Below, one piece after another: positions 1 to 5,116 of a stretch of DNA of 5,355 bases. The translations under genes and the position numbers were made by a program. Source of the DNA: a bacterium (GTDB lineage: Bacteria > Electryoneota > RPQS01); NCBI GenBank assembly GCA_018814465.1, contig JAHIZR010000445.1, positions 1 to 5,355 on the forward strand, written 5' to 3'. Numbering within the stretch: position 1 is the stretch's first letter; every line of letters begins with the position of its first letter. The notes beneath the pieces were generated by a model, which had not been told where the DNA came from, made no database searches, and was given only the letters and a program-made list of their open reading frames with translations.

Positions 1-1185
1 CCAGAAATTGCAGAATTGCACTTCCGCATCGGGAGCATCTGAAAAGTCGATCCCCGTGCCATTATTGTAAGCGAAGAGACAGCTATTGATGCTGGTTGAG
101 TTCGACCCTACACGGGCACCACAGGGCGAGTTTTCAACAAAGGTACAATTAACGATCTCACAGATATCAGCTGCACAGTAAATACCGCCGGCAAACCATG
201 AATTGTTTCCGGAAAACTCGCAATCGACCGCTGTCAACCTGCCATCCAGCACACTGACAGCTCCGGCCATAATGCCCGAGTTGCTGCGGAAAACGCAGTT
301 CTCAATTCTTATTTCATCGCTACCATGAAGTGACAGCGAGCCAATTACTCCAAAATCTCCATTGTCATTGTCGATGAAACTGCTATTGATTATCAGAAAC
401 GGCTCTTCGGCAGGGACATTCTCAATAATTATAATACCTTCAATATCCGATATGTTCTCAACGAAGCTGCAATTGTCAATGAGGGCAAGTGTGCCGTGAC
501 CTCTTAAGCAATCAAGATTGTAGCGGAAGGAGCAGTGCACAAGCTCAAGCACTGCATTGTTGAAGATTGTTCCCGCTCCGGCATATTCGAAGACACAGTA
601 TTCGAAACGATACGTATTGCCGTTCTGGAGACCGACTTTATCCCAATAGTCGACATTGCCTGATTCAAAACGCGTGAAGCGGATCGAGTCAGTTGCCGTG
701 CCGATAGCAGTTAAAGCTCCATTAACGGAAAAAGAGTAGAAACCTGTAAAGGTGATTTGCACACCGGGTTCGAGAACGAGTTCATCTCCTTCAGAAACTG
801 CAATGTTGCCGACAACCCAGTATTCTCCGGCGGAGAGGGTACCGGATAAGTTGCCGGAAAGCGAGGTTGCTTCCGAGAACAGCATTACAGAATCGAGTTC
901 AGTGGCAGTCGTGAGGCCGATTTCTTCAGTCGAATAAGTAACGTAACCTGCATGTGAATACTCGACGACATAAATGCCGATAGCGAGGTCCAGAGAGAAA
1001 AAACCCGATTCGTCCGTAAAGGCTGAATCGGTTGCCGCCGAGGGAGAAGCCTCGGAAAAAAGAACGCGAATGCCGGAATGATCTGTTTCGCCCTGCAGTG
1101 TCGCAGTACCGTCGATGGTAACCGCAAACAGCGGAATCGTGGTGCAAAGCAATCCAACTAATGCAAGCCGAAGTTGTCCAGACAT
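1..1185 (-). CDS. Secreted right-handed parallel beta-helix protein with N-terminal regulatory-like beta-sandwich (partial, 3' end off left edge)
   Basis: The frame is open from the ATG at 1185 to the window edge (395 codons), so the C-terminus is missing. Residues 1-21 form a signal peptide (Arg6, hydrophobic stretch 7-20, probable cleavage after LFA21). Residues ~22-101 resemble a carboxypeptidase-regulatory-like fold (LQGETDHSGIRVLF, then a TDESGFFSLDLAIGIYVVEY-type turn). Residues ~110-172 match the segment that often precedes a beta-helix in such proteins (LSAGEYWVVGNIAV, LEPGVQITF, GALTAIGTATDSIRFT). From ~195 onward, Asn/Cys-rich rungs with a C-x-F motif repeat every 21-29 residues (NCSFVEN, NCVFRSN, NCTFVEN), which is typical of parallel beta-helix (PbH1) repeats. 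Such proteins are exported surface or adhesive proteins or polysaccharide-binding enzymes; no catalytic residues can be assigned here. A C-terminal sorting domain like that of the neighbour at 1420-2259 is likely but lies outside the window. The start is fixed by a perfect Shine-Dalgarno site. Fold is confident, function unknown. Confidence 0.88.
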   Translation of the reverse strand, partial: MSGQLRLALVGLLCTTIPLFAVTIDGTATLQGETDHSGIRVLFSEASPSAATDSAFTDESGFFSLDLAIGIYVVEYSHAGYVTYSTEEIGLTTATELDSVMLFSEATSLSGNLSGTLSAGEYWVVGNIAVSEGDELVLEPGVQITFTGFYSFSVNGALTAIGTATDSIRFTRFESGNVDYWDKVGLQNGNTYRFEYCVFEYAGAGTIFNNAVLELVHCSFRYNLDCLRGHGTLALIDNCSFVENISDIEGIIIIENVPAEEPFLIINSSFIDNDNGDFGVIGSLSLHGSDEIRIENCVFRSNSGIMAGAVSVLDGRLTAVDCEFSGNNSWFAGGIYCAADICEIVNCTFVENSPCGARVGSNSTSINSCLFAYNNGTGIDFSDAPDAEVQFCNFW

Positions 1186-1190
1186 GATAT

Positions 1191-1196
1191 CCTCCT
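1191..1196 (-). promoter_or_regulatory. Strong Shine-Dalgarno site of the beta-helix gene
   Basis: The minus strand reads AGGAGG, then five bases, then the ATG at 1185. This perfect anti-16S match at good spacing fixes the start of the beta-helix protein. Such a strong site is uncommon in Bacteroidota proper, so it also bears on the likely lineage. Confidence 0.9.
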
Positions 1197-1205
1197 GTAT
1201 TGAAT

Positions 1206-1263
1206 GGTATTCATCAGACACATCATGACTAAAAAGGTTTAATCTGATATTCTGATGAATACC
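1206..1263 (-). repeat. 13-bp perfect inverted repeat in the leader of the beta-helix gene
   Basis: GGTATTCATCAGA at 1206-1218 is the exact reverse complement of TCTGATGAATACC at 1251-1263, with 32 bases between. The repeat lies between the predicted -10 element (1276-1281) and the Shine-Dalgarno site (1191-1196). It would therefore form a stem-loop almost at the 5' end of the transcript, or act as a dyad for a DNA-binding protein. An extra TCTGAT copy at 1243-1248 sits beside the right arm. It has no terminator T-tract in the minus direction. The dyad is certain, its function is inferred. Confidence 0.75.
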
Positions 1264-1275
1264 CCGTTTTGTAAT

Positions 1276-1303
1276 ATTTAACTACGATCTGTGAAAGAGT
1301 CAA
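1276..1303 (-). promoter_or_regulatory. Probable sigma70-type promoter of the beta-helix gene
   Basis: On the minus strand TTGACT (1298-1303) is followed after 16 bases by TTAAAT (1276-1281). The -35 matches five of six consensus positions and the -10 matches four of six. Transcription would start near 1269, giving a leader of about 84 bases that contains the 13-bp inverted repeat. The terminator of the upstream gene lies just before it, so the gene needs its own promoter here. Predicted from sequence only. Confidence 0.5.
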
Positions 1304-1361
1304 GATATGGCAGGAAAGAAATATATTTATACAGAAACTTAAGTAACTGAATTATATGGAC

Positions 1362-1397
1362 AAACAAAAAGGCGACCCCCGAAACGAGGAATCGCCT
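1362..1397 (-). terminator. Rho-independent terminator after the T9SS-exported protein gene
   Basis: On the minus strand AGGCGA (1392-1397) pairs with TCGCCT (1370-1375). An inner helix of CCTCG with CGGGG (one T-G wobble) closes a TTT loop, separated by a small bulge. The stem is followed by TTTTTGTTTG (1361-1370 region). The structure begins 22 bases beyond the TAG stop of the 1420-2259 gene, as expected for an intrinsic terminator, and separates that gene from the beta-helix gene. The reverse orientation lacks a T-tract. Confidence 0.85.
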
Positions 1398-1419
1398 CTT
1401 AATTGCAAGGAGCTAACTG

Positions 1420-2259
1420 CTAACGAATCAATACAATACGATGCATGGCTTGCTGGCTGGGAGTATTCAGATGCACCCAGTAGGAGCCGGAAGGCAGAGC
1501 AACTCCGGCGGTACTTTTGGCGTTCCAGTAAGCCGTGTAGACTCCGGCTGACATCGTGGTATTGACCAGTTCGGCAACCGTGCGTCCCAGAATGTCATAG
1601 ACGGAGACATTGACCGGGCCGGCCTGCTCGACGATGAAACGGATATTCGTTGAGGGATTGAACGGGTTCGGATAGTTAGACAGCAGCTTCGGCGAGTCGG
1701 GCATCAGCACCGGCCTGATCGTGACCGCATCCTGCGTTTCAATGAGCTGCAGCCGATAGGTAATCGCATCCTCGGGAGCTGTCGTATCATAGACCGCAAC
1801 ATCGAAGACATAGTCACCGTTCAGATCCGCAAGCTCCGGGAACCCCTGATCGCCGGTGATCTGCCAGGTGACGGAGAACTTCGCTAAGGTATCAACTTCA
1901 CCGGAGGCATAATGGCCATAGTGAATTTGCGGTCCGTGCGTGCTCGCATAGCAATTCAACTGATGGCAGATGCCGTATTGCCTGCGTTCCTGCTCAGCAG
2001 TCGGCGAAACAGGAGTCAAGGTGATAGCCAGCGTGATTTCCGAGTCGACAAGATTCGTGATGACAGCGTGGAAATCGTAGGGAATGAGCCAGTGCGAGGA
2101 ATCCTGCGTGACAGGGACGTAGTCTATCGTTTCCTCGGTCATGATAAAGGAGAAGGTCGGATCGTCCAATGTTGCGGTGCCGCGAGGAGCGGTCCACCCA
2201 ACAACTGTTAATACCAAAGACAGCAGGGTAATACACAAGACAGTTTTCAGAGTGCTCAT
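1420..2259 (-). CDS. Exported protein with C-terminal T9SS type A sorting domain, function unknown
   Basis: This is a complete protein of 279 residues. Residues 1-24 form a signal peptide (Lys5, hydrophobic 7-22, cleavage probably after WTA24). Residues ~25-185 are a beta-rich passenger with no family I recognise by name. It includes the pair Cys98/Cys103 in GICHQLNCY, probably a disulfide outside the cytoplasm, and a segment resembling Ig-like/fibronectin-like strands (~125-175, ending VFDVAVYDTTAPEDAITYRL). Residues ~191-279 are a typical Por-secretion type A sorting domain: LLSNYPNPFNPSTNIRF, VYDILGRTVAELV, MSAGVYTAYW, LPSGSYWVHL and a final MHRIVLIR. By family knowledge this domain directs a protein across the outer membrane through T9SS and is usually cleaved. 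GGAG at 2268-2271 lies seven to eight bases upstream of the ATG and supports the start. A strong terminator follows the stop, so the gene is probably monocistronic. Confidence 0.9.
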   Translation of the reverse strand: MSTLKTVLCITLLSLVLTVVGWTAPRGTATLDDPTFSFIMTEETIDYVPVTQDSSHWLIPYDFHAVITNLVDSEITLAITLTPVSPTAEQERRQYGICHQLNCYASTHGPQIHYGHYASGEVDTLAKFSVTWQITGDQGFPELADLNGDYVFDVAVYDTTAPEDAITYRLQLIETQDAVTIRPVLMPDSPKLLSNYPNPFNPSTNIRFIVEQAGPVNVSVYDILGRTVAELVNTTMSAGVYTAYWNAKSTAGVALPSGSYWVHLNTPSQQAMHRIVLIR

Positions 2260-2333
2260 TCGCTTTTCTCCATACTTCGATGCGGTCGGTCTATAGGTGA
2301 ATATTTCGTGAGTTATCCCGCCAGTTGCAGGTA

Positions 2334-2362
2334 ATCATTGGATTAAGTAATAATAGTCTCAA
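2334..2362 (-). promoter_or_regulatory. Weak candidate promoter upstream of the T9SS-exported protein gene
   Basis: On the minus strand TTGAGA (2357-2362) is followed after 17 bases by AATGAT (2334-2339), a modest sigma70-like match about 75 bases before the start codon. The -35 overlaps a perfect 10-bp palindrome, CTCAATTGAG (2358-2367). A second possibility is the TATAAT at 2422-2427, which lacks a good -35 and would give a long leader. Low confidence in either. Confidence 0.25.
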
Positions 2363-2417
2363 TTGAGCAGAGATACAAGCTCTTAGCCATCCGACTTCAT
2401 GCCGCCGAATGTTTGCA

Positions 2418-2432
2418 TGTTATTATATAACA
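2418..2432. repeat. Short AT-rich dyad containing a TATAAT hexamer
   Basis: TGTTAT (2418-2423) and ATAACA (2427-2432) are perfect inverted arms around TAT. The minus strand contains TATAAT at 2422-2427 within it. It may be an alternative -10 with an overlapping operator for the T9SS-exported protein gene, or chance in AT-rich intergenic DNA. The dyad is real; its role is speculative. Confidence 0.3.
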
Positions 2433-2482
2433 AGCACATTCAGCTTTTTAATAATGGGTTCAGCCGAGGGAGGCTTTGAGTG

Positions 2483-2504
2483 TTTTCTCGGCAGTTCGAG
2501 AAAA
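2483..2504 (-). terminator. Possible weak terminator or 3' stabilising hairpin after the LeuA-like gene
   Basis: TTTTCTCG (2483-2490) and CGAGAAAA (2497-2504) form a perfect 8-bp inverted repeat with a six-base loop, starting nine bases beyond the TAA stop at 2513. In the transcript the distal arm ends in AAAA and no U-tract follows, so it is not a canonical intrinsic terminator. It could protect the 3' end of the message or assist Rho-dependent termination. Confidence 0.35.
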
Positions 2505-2512
2505 GTTTCGAG

Positions 2513-3673
2513 TTAGAGTTGCTGAATAATCTCGTGCAATGATTCACGGAGGACAGTCCGTTGTTCCGAGATCGCTTTGCGGACATGCTGTACCAGAGCA
2601 TCCAGCTTCTCATCGGAAAGTTCGATCCCATCCTGTTCTAAGATCGCCTTCAAACCGTTGCGACCGAGGAACTTTCCGAAAATGATGCGGTCTTCAAGGG
2701 CGGCTTCGGAACCGAGAATTTCCGGGTCGAAGGGTTCAAAGGTCAGCGGATCACGGAGCATGGCTTGCTGATGCATTCCGGCGGCATGCAGGAAGGCATG
2801 CCGGCCGACAAGCGCTTTATTGGGCTGCACTCCGACATTTGAATATTCTGTGACGATCAATGATGTCGCCAGAATTTCGCGGGTGTGGATGTGACAGCGC
2901 CGCTGAAAGACACGTTTATGATAGCGGAGCAGGACGGCGATTTCTTCGAGGGCGGCGTTCCCGGCGCGTTCGCCAAGGCCGTTGATCGTGCCTTCAACCT
3001 GCGTGGCTCCGGCCAGCAATCCGGATAGTGAATTTGCCGTCGCCAGGCCGAAATCATTATGGCAATGAACTCCGACTTGAATCTTGGGATAGCTGCTGCG
3101 CAGATCGGTGACTAAGCGCTCGATTTGCCGTTGAAAGCGGTGCGGAATCGCCACGCCGACGGTATCGGCCACGACGACCGTATTGGCTCCGGCGGCGGCG
3201 GCGATGGAATGCGCGCGCAGCACTTGTTTGTAGTCCGTGCGGGTGGCGTCGGTGGCGATAAATTCGATATCATCGCAAAGCGTTTTGGCATGCCATACGA
3301 CTTTATCAATCCATTCTTCGGCGGTCTCACGGTCGATTTCCAGCGAATGCTTCAAATGACGGTTGGAAATTGGAAGCACAATTGTGATGCGCGGCTTTTT
3401 TGCTTTTCCCAGCGCCTTGGCGGCCAGCTCGACATCGTCAATGCGGCAGCGGGCCAAGGCGGCAATGCGAGCCTCCCGAATGACAGCGGCGACTTTTTGG
3501 ACGGATTCCATTTCAGCTTCGGACGCGGCGGGGAAGCCGACTTCGATGATATCAATCCCGAGTTTCTGAAGCTGGTAGGCCAGAATCAGTTTCTGGTCGG
3601 GCGTGAAATGCACGTAGGGAGTTTGCTCGCCGTCGCGCAGGGTGGTATCGTAAAAGAGGACTTGTTCTGACAT
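2513..3673 (-). CDS. 2-isopropylmalate/homocitrate synthase family enzyme (LeuA-like, short form, specificity uncertain)
   Basis: The 386-residue cytoplasmic enzyme belongs to the DRE-TIM metallolyases, which condense acetyl-CoA with a 2-oxoacid. The HMGL-like TIM barrel spans ~4-270. The signature LRDGEQ (12-17) with Lys28 is present, as are VHCHNDFGLATANS (202-215) and NGLGERAGNAALEEI (231-245). The predicted metal ligands are Asp14, His203, His205 and Asn239. Residues 270-386 form a short communication/lid region; the ~130-residue leucine-binding LeuA domain of typical ~500-residue enzymes is absent, as in NifV/homocitrate-synthase-like and short LeuA-type proteins. Residues that contact the 2-oxoacid side chain in E. 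coli LeuA (recalled as His97, Ser139, Glu141, Asn167) read Thr97, Ile139, Thr141 and Val167, so leucine biosynthesis is not assured. The ATG at 3673 is chosen. The reading frame extends to a TTG at 3703, but that lies next to the predicted -10, upstream of the likely transcription start, and would add ten residues before the conserved MSEQV start. No leuBCD is in view. Confidence 0.85.
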   Translation of the reverse strand: MSEQVLFYDTTLRDGEQTPYVHFTPDQKLILAYQLQKLGIDIIEVGFPAASEAEMESVQKVAAVIREARIAALARCRIDDVELAAKALGKAKKPRITIVLPISNRHLKHSLEIDRETAEEWIDKVVWHAKTLCDDIEFIATDATRTDYKQVLRAHSIAAAAGANTVVVADTVGVAIPHRFQRQIERLVTDLRSSYPKIQVGVHCHNDFGLATANSLSGLLAGATQVEGTINGLGERAGNAALEEIAVLLRYHKRVFQRRCHIHTREILATSLIVTEYSNVGVQPNKALVGRHAFLHAAGMHQQAMLRDPLTFEPFDPEILGSEAALEDRIIFGKFLGRNGLKAILEQDGIELSDEKLDALVQHVRKAISEQRTVLRESLHEIIQQL

Positions 3674-3705
3674 GACGAAGCTTAATCGTAAGTTCCAAAG
3701 CAACT

Positions 3706-3734
3706 AATATAGCTTTCGTGCGCGTGGAAAGCAA
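3706..3734 (-). promoter_or_regulatory. Likely promoter of the LeuA-like gene
   Basis: On the minus strand TTGCTT (3729-3734) is followed after exactly 17 bases by TATATT (3706-3711). The -10 matches five of six positions and the -35 three. Transcription would begin near 3699, leaving a leader of ~26 bases before the ATG at 3673 and excluding the TTG at 3703 as start. A 6-bp inverted repeat (GCTTTC at 3712-3717, GAAAGC at 3727-3732) lies in the spacer and overlaps the -35, a possible repressor site. Confidence 0.5.
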
Positions 3735-3792
3735 GCTAAATACAGTCTAAAACAAGAGATTCGGGGAGTCCATTGTAACTGTGCGGAGAATT

Positions 3793-3812
3793 TGCTAAAC
3801 TTATGTTTAGCA
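3793..3812 (+). repeat. Inverted repeat centred on the menF start codon
   Basis: TGCTAAAC (3793-3800) and GTTTAGCA (3805-3812) are perfect 8-bp arms around the loop TTAT. The menF ATG is 3803-3805, so its A and U lie in the loop and its G is the first base of the 3' arm. The best Shine-Dalgarno candidate, GGAG at 3785-3788, is 14 bases from the ATG, and the hairpin would fill that gap. Either an mRNA hairpin modulating initiation or a DNA operator is possible; both are inference. Confidence 0.65.
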
Positions 3813-5116
3813 GCCCCGCGAATCCTCTAACCAACCTTACCTTGAAGGCAAATCCCATTCTGCGAGCACGAGTCGGCAATCTGAAGGTTTCGGACCCCTG
3901 GCTATTGTTAGACACGGCTCCGCATGTAATATACTGGCAATCGCGGAATTCCGACGAACTTTGGTGTGGTGTGGGGGAAAGTTATAGCGATCCACTCCTG
4001 TCTACCGCCCTGCGTGTGCAGGAGTCCATCGAGGGCGTCGAGGATCTGCCGTTTAAGCCTCGTTGTTTTGGCATGACGCGCTTCCATCCTTACGGTCCGA
4101 CGGCTTCGGACTGGGAAGGCTTTCCCCTGCGCGGCTTCTGGATTCCTCGTTTGCAGATACGCTATCGCGGTACGGAAAGAGATGTAATTATTATCGAGGA
4201 CAAGCACCATATCTCCGATCCGGAAATAGACTTTCTTCCAATACCTGATCCGATGTTTGAAAAAACGTCACCCAATTCACTTGTTGAGGAACGTTCAAAC
4301 CTGTCGCGGGATGACTGGCGAACGGCGGTACGGACGATACAATCCCGCATCGAATCGGGGGTCTTGGAAAAGACGGTGCTGGCCAGACAGCTTGAATTGA
4401 CGGCGGAAAAGCGTATCTCTGCCGCAGCGGTAATGCAAAGGCTTGCGCAATCGTCACCGGAGTCGTATCTTTTCGCTTACAGGCATCCCCGGTCGGGAAT
4501 CTTTTTCGGAGCGTCGCCGGAGCGCCTTTTTCATCTGAAAGATCAAACGGTATCCGTGGACAGCTTAGCCGGAACCCGACCGCGAAATACAGGTGCGCAG
4601 ACGGATCAGGAACTCGCTCACGAATTAGTATTATCGGATAAGGACAAAAAAGAACAGCGTTTCGTAACGGATTATGTGCTGGAGAAGCTGACGCCGTTAT
4701 GTTCGGATCTGAAAGTCAGTGATCTGCAGGTGAAAAATCTCGCGACCGTTCAGCATCTGTATAACAGCATCACAGGGACCCTGCTCTCCCCTACCGATCA
4801 TTCGGCCGCGGCAGAAGCAATTCTGGAGCGGCTGCATCCGACTCCGGCAATCTGTGGTGTTCCAACCGAAGCCGCCCGTGAACTGATCGAGGAGTTGGAA
4901 CCGAATCCGCGCGGACTGTATGCGGGAGCGCTCGGGATGGCCGACAATCGTTCGGCCGAGTTCGCGGTTGCTATTCGCTCCGGATTGTTGAGAGATAATC
5001 GAGCAATCTTGTTTGCGGGAGCCGGGATTGTCGCGGCGTCCGTAGCCGATGAAGAATTTACCGAATGCGACTGGAAGTTTGCCGCGCTGCGGCAGGCTCT
5101 ATTCTCTGAAGCATGA
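3803..5116 (+). CDS. menF: Isochorismate synthase MenF
   Basis: MenF converts chorismate to isochorismate, the first committed step of menaquinone synthesis, and needs Mg2+. The 437-residue length fits the family (E. coli MenF is ~431). An N-terminal beta-sandwich region (~1-165) precedes the chorismate-binding domain (~168-433). Diagnostic motifs are VLEKTVLAR (187-195), FGASPERLF (235-243), SLAGTRPR (254-261), SDKDKKEQ (278-285), LHPTPAICGVP (344-354), NPRGLYAGALG (368-378) and FAGAGIVAAS (404-413). Lys190 and Glu240 match the catalytic base and acid of E. coli MenF, even in numbering. Glu284 and Glu418 are the likely Mg2+ ligands. EntC, salicylate synthase and anthranilate synthase TrpE share the fold, but the immediately downstream menD settles the assignment. 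The ATG at 3803 is the only ordinary start: an in-frame TAA lies at 3776, and only a CTG at 3779 intervenes. The stop overlaps menD by four bases (ATGA), indicating translational coupling. No convincing promoter was found in the gap upstream. Confidence 0.95.
   Translation: MFSSPANPLTNLTLKANPILRARVGNLKVSDPWLLLDTAPHVIYWQSRNSDELWCGVGESYSDPLLSTALRVQESIEGVEDLPFKPRCFGMTRFHPYGPTASDWEGFPLRGFWIPRLQIRYRGTERDVIIIEDKHHISDPEIDFLPIPDPMFEKTSPNSLVEERSNLSRDDWRTAVRTIQSRIESGVLEKTVLARQLELTAEKRISAAAVMQRLAQSSPESYLFAYRHPRSGIFFGASPERLFHLKDQTVSVDSLAGTRPRNTGAQTDQELAHELVLSDKDKKEQRFVTDYVLEKLTPLCSDLKVSDLQVKNLATVQHLYNSITGTLLSPTDHSAAAEAILERLHPTPAICGVPTEAARELIEELEPNPRGLYAGALGMADNRSAEFAVAIRSGLLRDNRAILFAGAGIVAASVADEEFTECDWKFAALRQALFSEA

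Noticed and set aside
885..1157. Alternative minus-strand frames within the beta-helix gene
   Set aside because: They are out of frame with the signal-peptide-bearing protein that is open over all 1185 bases with a perfect Shine-Dalgarno site, and have no protein-like features.
1144..1185. Lipoprotein signal at Cys14 of the beta-helix protein
   Set aside because: The residues before Cys14 (Gly-Leu-Leu) do not fit a lipobox and the hydrophobic stretch continues past it; an ordinary signal peptide fits better.
1165..1235. Small upstream frame beginning at an ATG within the inverted-repeat loop and overlapping the beta-helix start
   Set aside because: About 22 codons, no ribosome-binding site and no recognisable leader-peptide pattern.
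3614..3640. Loss of the Gly in DGEQxPG (Tyr20 here) as a defect in the LeuA-like enzyme
   Set aside because: E. coli LeuA also lacks this glycine (it has DGEQALQ), so the change says nothing about activity.
3125..3670. 181-codon open frame on the plus strand opposite the LeuA-like gene
   Set aside because: It lies entirely antisense to a well-conserved enzyme, has no family motifs and reflects the codon bias of the real gene.
3674..3703. TTG at 3703 as start of the LeuA-like protein (396 residues)
   Set aside because: It lies beside the predicted -10, has no Shine-Dalgarno site and adds ten non-conserved residues; the protein from the ATG at 3673 aligns with LeuA from its first residue.
3705..3746. 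Plus-strand promoter for menF (TAATAT at 3705 or TACAGT at 3741)
   Set aside because: Neither has a reasonable -35 at normal spacing, so no menF promoter is called.
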